Assembly (NCBI GenBank): GCA_000733915.1
Contig: JPOM01000001.1
Span: forward strand, 620,001-684,000
Direction: 5' to 3'
DNA length: 64,000 bases
Source: Caulobacteraceae bacterium PMMR1
GTDB taxonomy: Bacteria > Pseudomonadota > Alphaproteobacteria > Caulobacterales > Caulobacteraceae
Shown: positions 17,413 to 26,810 of the stretch, in pieces
How positions within the stretch are numbered: position 1 is the first letter of the stretch
How the letters are laid out: each line of letters starts with the position of its first letter
Position numbers and translations under genes: made by a program
Notes under the pieces: generated by a model
Seen by the model: the letters and a program-made list of their open reading frames with translations, nothing else
The model's database searches: none
What the model was told of the DNA's origin: nothing

Positions 17413-18258
17413 TTGATCCTGCCCACCTTGCCCGACGTCCTGATCGAGCCGGTCGTGCGCGGCGCGCTAGCCGAGGACCTCGGCCGGGCGGGCGACCTCA
17501 CCGCGGCCCTGATCGACCCCGCGGCGCGCCTGGAGGCGGTGTTCTCGGCGCGCAAGGCCGGGCGGGTGGCGGGGCTCGCCTGCGCGCGGCTGGCGGTTCA
17601 CGCGCTGGACCCGGACGGCGTCTTCGCCGTGGAGGTACCGGACGGGGCCGAGGTGCGCGCCGGCCAGGCCATCGCGCGGGTCCAGTGCAATGCGCGGGCC
17701 CTGCTCAGCGCCGAGCGCACCGCGCTCAATCTGCTGGGCCGGCTCTGCGGGATCGCGACCCTGACCGCCGCCTATGTCGAGGCGGTCGCCGGCACGCGCG
17801 CGCTGATCGTGGACACGCGCAAGACGACGCCGGGGCTGCGCGCGCTCGAGAAATACGCGGTGCGCTGCGGCGGCGGGGTCAATCATCGCTTCGGCCTGGA
17901 TGATGCGATCCTGATCAAGGACAATCACGTCGCGGCCTGCGGCGGCGTGGGCGAGGCGCTGAAGCGCGCCCGCGCCGCAGCCGGGCACATCACGCCCATC
18001 GAGGTGGAGGTCGACAGCTTGGATCAGCTGGACGAGGCGCTGCCGCACCGGCCGGACGTGATCATGCTCGACAACTTCAGCCTGGACGACCTGCGCACGG
18101 CGGTGGCGCGGGCCGCCGGCGCGGTCCGGCTGGAGGCATCCGGCGGCGTGACGCTTCAGACGGTGCGCGCGATCGCCGAGACCGGGGTGGACGCCATCTC
18201 GGTCGGCGCCCTGACCCACTCCGCCCCGGCGCTCGACATCGGCCTGGACGCCGTCTGA
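17413..18258 (+). CDS. nadC: Nicotinate-nucleotide pyrophosphorylase (quinolinate phosphoribosyltransferase)
   Basis: Converts quinolinate and PRPP to nicotinate mononucleotide, completing the nadABC route. About 281 residues if it starts at TTG 17413, four bases after the expected nadB stop. Seen are EDLGRAGDLT, SAERTALNLLGRLCGIAT, the PRPP-site segment DTRKTTPGLRALEKYAV, GGGVNHRFGLDDAILIKDNH and DVIMLDNF. In the sequence as given it is open and in frame with nadB, so it has no independent start requirement. No strong ribosome-binding site is visible, which suggests coupling to nadB. Confidence 0.93.
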   Translation: MILPTLPDVLIEPVVRGALAEDLGRAGDLTAALIDPAARLEAVFSARKAGRVAGLACARLAVHALDPDGVFAVEVPDGAEVRAGQAIARVQCNARALLSAERTALNLLGRLCGIATLTAAYVEAVAGTRALIVDTRKTTPGLRALEKYAVRCGGGVNHRFGLDDAILIKDNHVAACGGVGEALKRARAAAGHITPIEVEVDSLDQLDEALPHRPDVIMLDNFSLDDLRTAVARAAGAVRLEASGGVTLQTVRAIAETGVDAISVGALTHSAPALDIGLDAV

Positions 18259-18276
18259 GACCTGGGCGCGTCGGTC

Positions 18277-19029
18277 TCAGCTCAGGACGCCGGTGACGCC
18301 CTCCGTCTGAGCGAGCGTAAGCAGGCCCACCAGCCGGGCGCGAGTTTCGCCGTCCGCGATCCCGTCCACGCGCTCGGGCCGCCAGTGCCGCTGGAAGGCG
18401 CGCACCACGGTCGCGGTCTCCTCGTCGTAGCGTCCCGAGGGCCGGGGCTCATAGCCGAAGCGGTGCAGTCCGGCCTGCAGGGCGTAGACGCCCAGGCCCT
18501 CGTCGCCGGGCTTCAGGGGCGGGCCGGGCGCCGGCGCGGGCTCGAACCACAGGCCGTGGCCATAGGCGGCGAGGCGCTTCCACGGGAAGAGCTCGCCCGG
18601 GTCCTGCTTGCGCCCGGGCGCGACGTCGCTGTGACCGAGGATGCGGGCGTCCGCGATCTCCCAGCGGCTGCGGATGTCGACGATCAGGGCGATCAGGGCG
18701 TCGATCTGGGCTTGGGGAAAGGCGCGATAGCCGTGCTCATGGCCCGGATTGACGATCTCAAGGCCGATGGACCGGGCGTTGATGTCGGTCTCGCTCCTCC
18801 ACCAGCTGACGCCCGCATGCCAGGCGCGGCGCGTCTCCGCCACGAGGCGGAAGATCCGGCCGTCCTCCTCGACGAGGTAGTGGGCGGAGACCTTTGCCGC
18901 CGGATCGCGTAGGCGCTCCAGCGCCGCCAGGCCCGTCGGCATGCCCGTGTAGTGCAGCAGGATCATGTCCGGCGGGCTGGACCGCGCGTCGAAGTTGGGC
19001 GACGGCGCTTCGATCACATCGAGCGGCAT
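18277..19029 (-). CDS. N-acetylmuramoyl-L-alanine amidase with peptidoglycan-binding domain (AmiD-like)
   Basis: A 250-residue protein with an amidase-2 (zinc) domain at about residues 20-165: ILLHYTGM, a middle AWHAGVSWW and GHSDVAPGRKQDPG provide zinc and catalytic residues. A PG-binding-1 domain follows at about 185-245 (GLGVYALQAGLHRFGYEP). Cleaves the MurNAc-L-Ala bond. No signal peptide is evident in this start, so it may act on cytoplasmic anhydro-muropeptides like AmpD. Converges with nadC with 18 bases between and no terminator visible. Confidence 0.9.
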   Translation of the reverse strand: MPLDVIEAPSPNFDARSSPPDMILLHYTGMPTGLAALERLRDPAAKVSAHYLVEEDGRIFRLVAETRRAWHAGVSWWRSETDINARSIGLEIVNPGHEHGYRAFPQAQIDALIALIVDIRSRWEIADARILGHSDVAPGRKQDPGELFPWKRLAAYGHGLWFEPAPAPGPPLKPGDEGLGVYALQAGLHRFGYEPRPSGRYDEETATVVRAFQRHWRPERVDGIADGETRARLVGLLTLAQTEGVTGVLS

Positions 19030-19044
19030 GGGCCGGCGGCAGGC

Positions 19045-19350
19045 TCAGGACTGACCCGGCGCGTCCCAGCCGTAGACGACCCAGCTATGGCCGACCTTGC
19101 GGGCTTCAAGCACCGCCTCGGCGGGCCGCGGGCGCGGCGTGACCTTCCAGACCAGGGCGGCCAGCGCCATCAGGAGGGTGAAGATGGCGGTCACCACCGC
19201 CAGGCTCGCGGCGAAGACGACCGCCAGGCCTGCTCCGATCACCAGGGCGGCCCCCGCCACCAGATTGGCGGCGAGGGTTACGATCCCGGCGCGCGCCATG
19301 AGACCGAAGCCCGGGCGGGGAGCATTCGACGACGGCCCGATCTGACGCAT
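19045..19350 (-). CDS. Hypothetical membrane protein
   Basis: A 101-residue protein starting MRQIGPSS, chosen because GAGGAA stands 7 bases upstream. Residues about 18-70 form two adjacent hydrophobic segments rich in Ala, Val and Leu (GIVTLAANLVAGAALVIGAG; ASLAVVTAIFTLLMALAALV). The tail ends VGHSWVVYGWDAPGQS. Its stop is 16 bases from the amidase start, so the pair is probably cotranscribed. Family not recognised. Confidence 0.7.
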   Translation of the reverse strand: MRQIGPSSNAPRPGFGLMARAGIVTLAANLVAGAALVIGAGLAVVFAASLAVVTAIFTLLMALAALVWKVTPRPRPAEAVLEARKVGHSWVVYGWDAPGQS

Positions 19351-19536
19351 GCGGCGTTCCTCGACCCTATTCAGCACTCAAGACGTGTTTGGACCCGATG
19401 ACCGGCTCCCGCTTATCGGATCACGCTCAGGAGCCGCATGTTGGACCTCCCCGGCGCGGGGTCAATCCTCCAGACCCGGAGAAGGCTCGCGAATGTGCAA
19501 GCGCCCGCCAGCTTACGGCGGCGATGGCGGCGCAAC

Positions 19537-20223
19537 TTAGGCCGGCTGCAGCGCCCCGGCGATCTGACGCCGCTCGCGCACGATGGCGTCGTAGGCCGCG
19601 TTGATGGCGGCGGACTTGGCTTCGGCCACCTCCATGAACTCCAGCGGAAGGCCGCGCTGGGCGACGCGGTCGGGATGATTGTCCGAAAGCGCCTTGCGCC
19701 AGGCCTTTCGCACCGTCTCGTCGGACGCGTCGGGGGCCACGTCGAGCACCGCATAGGGGTCGTCGGGGCCGACGCCGAGATGCACGGCGCGGAGCCGTCG
19801 AAAGGTCAGGGGGCTCAGGCCGAACAGGTCGGAAACGCGCTCCAGATAGCTCATCTCGCGCCCGGTCACGGCGCCGTCCGCCTTGGCGATGTGGAAGAGG
19901 CCGTCCAGCACGTCTTCCAGCAGCCGGGGGCAGCGGGCGTAGCGGCGCGCGAGCTTGCGGGCGTAGCTTTCAAAGCCCAGCGTCGTCTCCCGCGCGAGGT
20001 CATAGAGACGGCGGACGCTGCGGCGGCTCTCGGGCTCAGGGGCGAACACCTCGTTGAAGGCTTCGTACTCCGTCCCGTCCGCACGGCCGTCGGCCCGGGC
20101 GAGCTTGGCGCCGAGCGCGGTGACGGCGGCGGCGAACACAGGGTCCTCGCCGGGCAGGCCCGTTGGGCACTCCGCACAGGCGCGGCGCTCCGCAAGCGTG
20201 GATATGGTTCGCCAGAACCCCAT
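19537..20223 (-). CDS. DjlA-like co-chaperone: TerB domain plus C-terminal J domain
   Basis: A 228-residue protein. The N-terminal TerB-like helical domain (FAAAVTALGAKLARADGRADGTEYEAF and AKADGAVTGREMSYL) is followed by a J domain near the C-terminus (DPYAVLDVAPDASDETVRKAWRKA, then the HPD tripeptide in NHPDRV). J domains stimulate DnaK ATPase. Unlike E. coli DjlA it has no N-terminal membrane anchor, which is common in alphaproteobacterial relatives. The start at 20223 (MGFWRTIS) replaces a longer Arg-rich frame. Confidence 0.88.
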   Translation of the reverse strand: MGFWRTISTLAERRACAECPTGLPGEDPVFAAAVTALGAKLARADGRADGTEYEAFNEVFAPEPESRRSVRRLYDLARETTLGFESYARKLARRYARCPRLLEDVLDGLFHIAKADGAVTGREMSYLERVSDLFGLSPLTFRRLRAVHLGVGPDDPYAVLDVAPDASDETVRKAWRKALSDNHPDRVAQRGLPLEFMEVAEAKSAAINAAYDAIVRERRQIAGALQPA

Positions 20224-20293
20224 TGCAGGCCGGATCCTACGCCGGCGCAGGCCTGAAGCCAAGGCAAACCGCAACCGCATGTGCTGCGGAAGC

Positions 20294-20803
20294 TCAGCCG
20301 AGGCTGCGTTGCATGAAGACGACGTCGAGCCAGCGGCCGAACTTGAAGCCGACCCTCTGGAACCCGCCCGTCACCTGAAAGCCCAGCGCCCGATGCAGCG
20401 CGATGGAGGCCTGGTTCTGGCTGTCGCCGATCACCGCCAGCATCTCGGTCGCGCCCCTTTCGCGAGACCGCTCGACCAGCGCCTCCAGCACCGCGCGGCC
20501 GCATCCCTGACCCTTGGCGTCGTGGGCCACATAGACGCTGGTCTCCGCCGTGAAGCGATAGGCGCTGCGCGGGCGGAACGGAACTGCATAGCCAAAGGCC
20601 AGCACGCGTCCCGCGGCGGCCTCCACCACGACGTAGGGACAGCCCTGCGCCTGCACCTCGCCCATGCGCCGGGCGATCTCGACCGCGTCCGGCGGGACCT
20701 CCTCGAAGGTGCCGGTCTCGTGCAGCACGGCGTGAGCATAGATCGCCGCGACCGCGGGCGCGTCCTGCACCCGCGCGTCCCTGACCCGCAGCTCCGGCCT
20801 CAC
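20294..20803 (-). CDS. GNAT N-acetyltransferase of the phosphinothricin acetyltransferase (Pat/Bar) type
   Basis: A 169-residue acetyltransferase. The family pattern is clear: AAIYAHAVLHETGTFEEVPPD at the N-terminus, RFTAETSVYVAHDAKGQGCGRAVLEAL with the acetyl-CoA loop, and GFQRVGFKFGRWLDVVFMQR at the end. Homologues acetylate phosphinothricin, methionine sulfone or similar amino acids. The start is GTG at 20803, overlapping the stop of the peptidase gene (GTGA), so translation is coupled to it. Natural substrate unknown. Confidence 0.9.
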   Translation of the reverse strand: MRPELRVRDARVQDAPAVAAIYAHAVLHETGTFEEVPPDAVEIARRMGEVQAQGCPYVVVEAAAGRVLAFGYAVPFRPRSAYRFTAETSVYVAHDAKGQGCGRAVLEALVERSRERGATEMLAVIGDSQNQASIALHRALGFQVTGGFQRVGFKFGRWLDVVFMQRSLG

Positions 20804-23010
20804 GCCTGGGCGCGCGTCCGCTCGACCGCCCAGACGGCGAAGGCGAAGTCGAGGGCGATCTCCTTCAGGAAGTCGAACCGGCCCGCGGCCCCGCCGTGCC
20901 CGGCCTCCATGTTGATCTTCAGCAGCACGGGGTTCTTCGAGGTCGTGTGGGCGCGGAGCTTCGCCGCCCATTTCGCCGGCTCCCAGTAGGTGACCCGCGG
21001 GTCGCTCAGCCCCCCCGTGGCCAGGATCGCCGGATAGGGCTTGGCCGTGACATTGTCGTAGGGGCTGTAGCTCGCGATGTAGTCGTAGGCCTTCTCGTCG
21101 TGGATCGGGTCGCCCCACTCGGGCCACTCCGGCGGCGTGAGCGGCAGGCTGGTGTCGCTCATGGTGTTCAGCACGTCCACGAAGGGCACGGCGGCGATGA
21201 TCCCCGCCCAAAGGTCCGGCCTCATGTTGGCCACCGCCCCCATCAGCATGCCGCCCGCCGAGCCGCCGTAGGCGACGATCCCGCCCTTGCGGCCATAGCC
21301 CTGGGCGCACAGGGTTTCGGCGCAGGCGATGAAGTCGGTGAAGGTATTGGTCTTCTTGAACTTCCGCCCGTCCAGGAACCAGCCCCAGCCTTTCTCCGAC
21401 CCGCCCCGGATGTGGGCGGTGGCGTAGATCCAGCCCCGGTCCACCAGGCTGAGGCTGCGGATCGAGAAACCCGGGTCCATCGCGGCGCCGTAAGAGCCGT
21501 AGCCGTAGAGCAGCAGGGGCGCGGAGCCGTCCAGCGGCGTGCCCCGCTTCATCAGGACGGTGATCGGCACCTCCGCCCCGTCGGGCGCCTTGGCGAAGAG
21601 CCGGCGCGCCTCGTACCTGGCCGGGTCGTGGCCGGAGGGCACCTCCTGGACCTTGCGCAGGGTGCGCTGGCCGCTGCGCATGTCGTAGTCGAACCAGGAC
21701 CGCGGCGTCGTCGGCGACTGATAGCTGAAGCGCAACTGGTCGGTGTCGAACTCGTAGCCGGGCTCAAGCGTGAGTGCGAAGGCCGGCTCGTCGAAGGCGA
21801 TGGGCTGCTCCGCGCCGCTGGCCTTGTCCTTGATCACGATGCGCGTGTTGGCGTCCACGCGCTCGAGCCAGGCGAGCTTGCGGGCGGTGGGGCTGAAGCC
21901 TGTCACATAGCGACCCGGACGGTGCGGCACGTACGTCTGCCAGCTCGCCTTGGCGGGCACGGCGGCGGTGCTGGTCATCAGCTTGAAGTCGATCGCGCCG
22001 TCGTCGTTGGTGCGGATGACCCAGCGGTCGCCCCAGTGGTCGACGTCGTACTTCACGCCCACGCGCCGGGGTTCGACCACCACCGGCCTGGCGGTCGGGT
22101 CGGCGGCGGGAATCAGCAGGGTCTCGGTCGTCTCCTGATTGCCGATGTGGACGATCACGTGGGAGCGGTCCGCGCTCACGCCCACGCTCATGAACATGCC
22201 GGGGTCGGCCTCGTGGTAGACCTCCACGTCCTCGCCGGGCCCGCCCCGGGCCGGACGGCGGAAGAGCTTCGACGGTCGCCCGCTCTCGTCGCGGAAGATC
22301 CAGAACAGCCAGCGGCTGTCGGGCGAGAAGGCGAAGTCGCCCATGGCGTTCTCGACCGCGCCGGGCAGCAGCTCGCCCGTCACCAGGTCCTTGACGTGGA
22401 TGCGGTAGAACTCCGAGCCCTGCTCGTCCACGGCGTAGGCGAAGAGCGCGTGGTCGGGGCTGTGCTCGCCGGCGGCGACGTGGAAATAGGCCTTGCCCTT
22501 GGAGAGGGCGTCGGCATCGAGCAGCACCTGCTCCCCGCCCGTCTCGTCGGAGCGGATTTGGGCGCGGGGCTTGCGGGCGTAGATCGGGTGCTGGGCCCCG
22601 GTCGCATACCGGACGTAGTAGGAGAAGGCGCCGTCGGCCGCGGGCAGGGTGGAGTCGTCCTCCTTGATGCGCCCGCGCATCTCCCGGAACATGGCCTCCT
22701 GCAGCGCTTCGGTCGGGGCCAGCACCGCCTTGGTGTAGGCGTTCTCGGCCTCCAGATGCGCGCGGATGTCGGGGCGCAGTACGGCGGGGTCGCGCAGCAC
22801 CTTCTGCCAGTCGTCGTCCTTCATCCAGGCGTAGTCGTCCACACGCACGCGGCCGAGCTGCTCGATGCGCTTGGGACGCTTCGGCGCGACGGGCGGCTCG
22901 GGCAGGGCGGCGGAGGGGGCGGCGGCCATGGCGGGGCTCCCGGAAGCAAGGACGGAGGGCGGGACGGCTGCGAGGGCGGCGACCCCGGCCAAAAGACGAC
23001 GGCGATCCAT
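20800..23010 (-). CDS. ptrB: Oligopeptidase B (prolyl oligopeptidase family S9A), exported
   Basis: A 736-residue serine peptidase. The N-terminus MDRRRLLAGVAALAAVPPS is a Tat-type signal. A beta-propeller precedes the C-terminal alpha/beta-hydrolase domain, which has the nucleophile elbow YGGSAGGMLMGA, a likely catalytic Asp after TGGLSDPRV and the His in MEAGHGG. Oligopeptidase B cuts short peptides after basic residues. The start at 23010 is supported by GAGGGGA 7 bases upstream. It is coupled by overlap to the GNAT gene downstream. Confidence 0.93.
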   Translation of the reverse strand: MDRRRLLAGVAALAAVPPSVLASGSPAMAAAPSAALPEPPVAPKRPKRIEQLGRVRVDDYAWMKDDDWQKVLRDPAVLRPDIRAHLEAENAYTKAVLAPTEALQEAMFREMRGRIKEDDSTLPAADGAFSYYVRYATGAQHPIYARKPRAQIRSDETGGEQVLLDADALSKGKAYFHVAAGEHSPDHALFAYAVDEQGSEFYRIHVKDLVTGELLPGAVENAMGDFAFSPDSRWLFWIFRDESGRPSKLFRRPARGGPGEDVEVYHEADPGMFMSVGVSADRSHVIVHIGNQETTETLLIPAADPTARPVVVEPRRVGVKYDVDHWGDRWVIRTNDDGAIDFKLMTSTAAVPAKASWQTYVPHRPGRYVTGFSPTARKLAWLERVDANTRIVIKDKASGAEQPIAFDEPAFALTLEPGYEFDTDQLRFSYQSPTTPRSWFDYDMRSGQRTLRKVQEVPSGHDPARYEARRLFAKAPDGAEVPITVLMKRGTPLDGSAPLLLYGYGSYGAAMDPGFSIRSLSLVDRGWIYATAHIRGGSEKGWGWFLDGRKFKKTNTFTDFIACAETLCAQGYGRKGGIVAYGGSAGGMLMGAVANMRPDLWAGIIAAVPFVDVLNTMSDTSLPLTPPEWPEWGDPIHDEKAYDYIASYSPYDNVTAKPYPAILATGGLSDPRVTYWEPAKWAAKLRAHTTSKNPVLLKINMEAGHGGAAGRFDFLKEIALDFAFAVWAVERTRAQA

Positions 23011-23102
23011 TCGGCGTTCCCCTCGGCCGGCACGGCGAGGCGGCGAAAGTGGCCCGCGCGCGCCGGCGGGGTCAATGGCCCCAGCGCACAAGAGCAGCGC
23101 CC

Positions 23103-23134
23103 AAAGAAAAGGGCGGCGAGCAAGCCCGCCGCCC
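23103..23134 (-). terminator. Rho-independent terminator after the 106-residue exported protein gene
   Basis: On the minus strand GGGCGGCG, an 8-base loop and CGCCGCCC form a perfect 8-bp stem, followed by TTTTCTTT. It lies 45 bases past the stop at 23180 and insulates the downstream ptrB. It is the clearest terminator in the window. Confidence 0.85.
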
Positions 23135-23179
23135 AGTCGTGCTGGAAGGAAAACCGAACCTAGAGCAAGAACGGACGAC

Positions 23180-23500
23180 TCAGCGGGTCTGGGCCGTCTG
23201 AGTCACGGGCGGCTTGCCCGTGCACTTGGCCTGCTCGTCCGCGGACAGGCCGGAGAACTGGACGACCTGGCCGACTTCGCGGGCCAGGGCTTTGCACCCG
23301 CCCACGCCTTGGGCGCGGTCCGGCGGGTCGGAGGCCGAGACGCAGGCCTGGCCCTCGCAGGACCAGACCGCGCCGCCGGCGATCACCTTCGTCGGCTTGG
23401 CGACGGGCTGGGCGAGAGTGGCGGTCAGGGGCTCGGCCATCGCGGCCGCGCCGAAGGCGAACGACATCAGGCCCGCCAGGGCCAGGGGTTTCATGGACAT
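23180..23500 (-). CDS. Small exported protein of a Caulobacterales family (CC_3452-like)
   Basis: A 106-residue protein starting MSMKPLALAG with GGAG 7 bases upstream and a signal peptide ending MAEP. The mature part has four cysteines: two in GGAVWSCEGQACVSA, one in GCKALAREVG and one in AKCTGK. This is the layout I recall from the CC_3452 family, of unknown function and probably disulfide-bonded in the periplasm. A strong terminator follows. Two TTAAC repeats 14 bases apart lie upstream near 23590-23606. The family name is from memory. Confidence 0.75.
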   Translation of the reverse strand: MSMKPLALAGLMSFAFGAAAMAEPLTATLAQPVAKPTKVIAGGAVWSCEGQACVSASDPPDRAQGVGGCKALAREVGQVVQFSGLSADEQAKCTGKPPVTQTAQTR

Positions 23501-23684
23501 GATCGGACTCCGTGTCTCGGGGAGGAGAAGGAAGCGGTACGCCGGGCACTGCGTTTGACCGCCCGGGCATCCCCGCCCGCCGACCAAACTTAACACCGCT
23601 AAATTAACATCGCTCAGATCGGCGTCAAGTCGAAAAACGCCGGTGCGGGCGGCTCGCCTGCCGGAGCGTCGGGCCTGGCCGCGG

Positions 23685-25049
23685 TCAGGACAGCGTCGGC
23701 AGGCGCCAGCGGCCCTCCAGCGCCGCCGGCCGGGGCCGGTAGAGGCGGAGCACCAGCTTGTAGGGTCCCCGCGGGCAGGGCAGCCAGTTGTTGCGGAAGA
23801 GCGCGCTGACGGGCGGGTCGGGCGCGACGATCACGTCCAGGCTCTGGTTGAGGCCTCGCCCGGCGTAGCGCAGGTCCGGCGAGTTGCTGCCGATGGCATA
23901 GCGCTTTGCCGGGTTGTCGAAGAGATAGAGGCCGCCCTCCAGCGCCTGCTCATAGAGGGTCACCGACCAGAAGGCGTCCACGGGGGGCAACTCGCCCTTG
24001 GCGAACCTGAGCCGCCGGGCGGCGGTCCCGTCCAGCACCGCGTCCGTCGTGAAGTACATGGCTTCCCGGTTGGGCAGCGCCGCCAGGCCTGAAATCGCCG
24101 TCTCCGCCCGGACGCGGTAGTCCGTCCCGAAATCGCCGAGGTCCGCAGGCGGCGTGCGCCAGCCGTTCACGACCTTGCTGGCCTTGGCGGCTTTCAGGTC
24201 GGCGAGCGCCGCGCGAGCGCCCTCGAGCACGGCCTGCTTCTCCGCCGGGCTCAGGCCCTGACCGAAGGCGAGCCCTGGGCCGACGCCGATCCGCGCCAGA
24301 CGCTTCAGGAGGGGGCCGTCGCCCGGCAGGGGCGCGTCCTCGACCATCAGGGTGTTGCAGAGGCTCAGCACCGCCTCCACGTCGTCGCGCCTAGGCATCG
24401 GCGAGGCGGGGGCGGCGGATTCGGGCCTGAGCTCGCCCAGGGTGCGAATCTTCAGCTGGTCCTGGACCCGGCGGGCCTGGGCCAGGGTGTCCGGGCCCGC
24501 ATAGGTCCGCGCCAAGGCCCAGACGTGGCGCGTAGGCGCAAGCGGCAGGGCGGGGCGATGGGGCATGTCGGCGGCGTCGAGCGGCGGGATCAGGCGCTGG
24601 CTCGGGCCGTAGCTGACCACCGCGTCGCTCCGCCGGCCCGCAGCCTCATCGTGCAGGACCGCGAAGTTGTTGGACCATGCGTCCATGAGCGCGAGCGAGA
24701 AGTAGCGCCCCCCCGTCGGCGGCAGGGTCATGGCGACGGGGGCGGAGAGGTCCAAAAAGACGCTGGAGTAGAGGGTGTCCAGGTTGGGGGTAGTCACCTC
24801 GCGGCGCTCAGGGGTCGCAAGCTCGCGCCGGTGCAGATAGGTGTTGGGCTTCAGGCCGAGGCCCTGGGCGCGCAGCCGCTGGCTGGCGACCTCGAACAGG
24901 GGCAGGACGTAGGTGTAGGCCTCTGCGCCCAGGGCCCGCAGCTCAGCCAGAGCCTTGACCGGTCGGTCCTGCGCCAGGGTCCGGCCGACGCCGGCGGCGG
25001 CGCTCACGGCCCCGCCCGCCAGCCCCGCGATAACGCCCCGCCGGTCCAT
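23685..25049 (-). CDS. DUF1254/DUF1214 domain-containing exported protein
   Basis: A 454-residue protein with a twin-arginine-like signal (MDRRGVIAGLAGGAVSAAAG). The N-terminal DUF1254 region includes AYTYVLPLFEVASQRL, TPNLDTLYSSVFLDLS and GRYFSLALMDAWSNNF. The C-terminal DUF1214 region includes PPVDAFWSVTLYEQ, FLFDNPAKRYAIG-like text and NNWLPCPRGPYKLVLRLYRP. Such proteins are common in soil proteobacteria and have no agreed function. The start at 25049 is favoured by GGGAG upstream. Single gene; 25050-25339 upstream holds no ORF or structure I can support. Confidence 0.88.
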   Translation of the reverse strand: MDRRGVIAGLAGGAVSAAAGVGRTLAQDRPVKALAELRALGAEAYTYVLPLFEVASQRLRAQGLGLKPNTYLHRRELATPERREVTTPNLDTLYSSVFLDLSAPVAMTLPPTGGRYFSLALMDAWSNNFAVLHDEAAGRRSDAVVSYGPSQRLIPPLDAADMPHRPALPLAPTRHVWALARTYAGPDTLAQARRVQDQLKIRTLGELRPESAAPASPMPRRDDVEAVLSLCNTLMVEDAPLPGDGPLLKRLARIGVGPGLAFGQGLSPAEKQAVLEGARAALADLKAAKASKVVNGWRTPPADLGDFGTDYRVRAETAISGLAALPNREAMYFTTDAVLDGTAARRLRFAKGELPPVDAFWSVTLYEQALEGGLYLFDNPAKRYAIGSNSPDLRYAGRGLNQSLDVIVAPDPPVSALFRNNWLPCPRGPYKLVLRLYRPRPAALEGRWRLPTLS

Positions 25050-25339
25050 GCCTGATGCTCCCTCGCCTGAACTGGCCGCCATCTTAGGGCGCAGCGCAAG
25101 GGCGGCAATCGCCAAGCCGTGACGGTCCTAGGCGCGCAGCAGAAAAAGGAAGGTGTCGACTGACCGGCCGCCCACCGATCCGGGGGGCTGGGGGGGCTGT
25201 TCAGGATCCTGGACCAGCAGGTGCGCCGATCAGCCGACGAGGGTGTTTATCGAGGGCGTACAAGGCGCGTGCTGGACCGGATTAGGGCCATTTCGTGACG
25301 GTATGCTGCAGCGCGGCACGTCGGAGCCGTCGAACCGGC

Positions 25340-25630
25340 TCAGGCGTCCCCCGACGCGTTCAGCCTGAGGCGCAACTCCTTGCCGCTCTTGAAGAAGGGC
25401 ACGGCTTTAGCCGGCACGGAAACTGCCTCGCCGGTCCGCGGGTTGCGGCCTGTACGCGCCGGGCGGGCGCGGACCGAAAAGGCGCCGAAACCGCGCAGCT
25501 CCACCCGGCCGCCGCGCACGAGGGCCTCCTCCATGCAGCCGAACACGCAGGACACGACGCGCTCCACGTCGTGCTGCGACAGGTGCGGGTTCTCCGCCGT
25601 GAGTTTCGAGATCAGTTGCGACTTGATCAC
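25340..25630 (-). CDS. ihfB: Integration host factor subunit beta
   Basis: A 96-residue HU/IHF-family DNA-bending protein starting (GTG) [17 protein letters not shown]. The beta-arm region has [24 protein letters not shown], including the RxxRNPxTG motif that contacts the minor groove, and it ends [15 protein letters not shown]. These features separate IHF-beta from HU. The GTG start at 25630 fits the family N-terminus and has GGGAG 7 bases upstream; the 10-residue extension is not expected. Works with IhfA, not present here. Confidence 0.95.
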   Translation of the reverse strand: MIKSQLISKLTAENPHLSQHDVERVVSCVFGCMEEALVRGGRVELRGFGAFSVRARPARTGRNPRTGEAVSVPAKAVPFFKSGKELRLRLNASGDA

Positions 25631-25724
25631 TGTCCAGCTCCCCGGTCCCCGCATTCTCAATGCCCTCTGGGAAGCTCGGCCACAAGCCGGACAGAGCGCC
25701 GCAACGCCTGCCTGCCCGCTCGCC

Positions 25725-26753
25725 TCAGCACCAGGGGCGGAAGTGCTTGGACAGGCGCAGGCCCTGGCGCTGATAGTGCGACCCGTCGAAGCCGTAGAGC
25801 CGCGTGGGCCGCTCGGTCAGGGGCTCGTAGACCAGGCGCGCCACCGTCTGGCCGTCCTCCAGCAGGAAGGGCGTCTCGCGCGACCGCACCTCCAGGACGG
25901 CGCGCGAGCCCAGGCCGGCCGCCTCCTCGGTGCCGAAGCCCGGGTCGAAGAAGCCGGCGTAGTGGACGCGGAACTCGCCCACGGCCGGATCGATCGGCGT
26001 CATCTCCGCGGCCTGGGCGGCGGGGATCTCCACCGCGTCTTTGGAGGCCAGGATGTAGAACTCGCCGGGATCGAGCAGCAACTCGCGCCCGCCGCCTGGC
26101 AGGGTGCGCGTCTCCAGCGGGTGCCAGTACTCGCGCGGGTCGTGGCCGTCCTCGCGGTCGAGGTCGATCACCGGCGCGTGCCGGCGCGCGCGGAATCCGA
26201 CGAGCTCGCCGGTCAGGTCCACCCCCACGTCCTTCGTGGACAGGTGCGGCGGCCGCCCTTGCTTCAGCCGCAGCTGATTCAGCCGGGTGCCCCGGCGGAC
26301 CAGGACCGAGAAGGTCTGGGGCGCGATCTCCAGATAGAGCGGACCCGCATAGCCCGCCTCCACGTCGTCGAAGGCGCAGCCCCGGTCGGTGAGCAGGCGC
26401 ACGAACACGTCCACGCGACCGGTGGAGCTCTTCGGGTTGGCGCGGGCGGAGACCCCGGGCGGCAGGGCCAGGCGCTCCTGCACCTCGGCGATGTAGACGC
26501 AGCCGCGCTCCAGCACCGCCCCTTCGGTGAGGTCCAGCCGGTGCATGGCGACATCGGCCAGACGCGCCTGGACCCGCCGCTGCGCCCCCGGCAGGAACGA
26601 GGCCCGGACACGCCAGGCGTAGCGTCCGAGCCGGAGATCAAGGCTCGCCGGCTGCGCCTGGTCGGAGAGGAAGGCGTCCTCCGCTGCGACCGCGCCCTGG
26701 TCCATCAGGGCGGCGATGGTCTGGAACGGCAGGATTCCCGCTGAGTCGCTCAT
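25725..26753 (-). CDS. dcd: 2'-deoxycytidine 5'-triphosphate deaminase, double-domain type
   Basis: A 342-residue protein, almost twice the usual 190, made of two dCTP-deaminase-like halves. The first has [20 protein letters not shown] and [18 protein letters not shown]. The second has [21 protein letters not shown] and [23 protein letters not shown], the dUTPase/dCTP deaminase trimer motifs. It deaminates dCTP to dUTP for thymidylate supply. This long form is usual in Caulobacterales and Rhizobiales. The start at 26753 is my choice; an ATG 36 bases upstream is also open. Confidence 0.9.
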   Translation of the reverse strand: MSDSAGILPFQTIAALMDQGAVAAEDAFLSDQAQPASLDLRLGRYAWRVRASFLPGAQRRVQARLADVAMHRLDLTEGAVLERGCVYIAEVQERLALPPGVSARANPKSSTGRVDVFVRLLTDRGCAFDDVEAGYAGPLYLEIAPQTFSVLVRRGTRLNQLRLKQGRPPHLSTKDVGVDLTGELVGFRARRHAPVIDLDREDGHDPREYWHPLETRTLPGGGRELLLDPGEFYILASKDAVEIPAAQAAEMTPIDPAVGEFRVHYAGFFDPGFGTEEAAGLGSRAVLEVRSRETPFLLEDGQTVARLVYEPLTERPTRLYGFDGSHYQRQGLRLSKHFRPWC

Positions 26754-26810
26754 CTCGGCACGCCAGCCGGAAACCTGAGCGCCGGTCAAGGCGCGGCGGT
26801 GGGCCCGGCC

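Noticed and set aside
23590-23606. Two TTAAC repeats 14 bases apart upstream of the 106-residue exported protein, as a CtrA site
   Set aside because: The CtrA box needs TTAA separated by seven bases from a second TTAA; here the gap is ten, so I do not call it.
25050-25339. 290-base gap between the DUF1254 gene and ihfB as a possible RNA or attachment site
   Set aside because: No ORF with a ribosome-binding site, no tRNA-like fold, and no repeats beyond G runs are visible.
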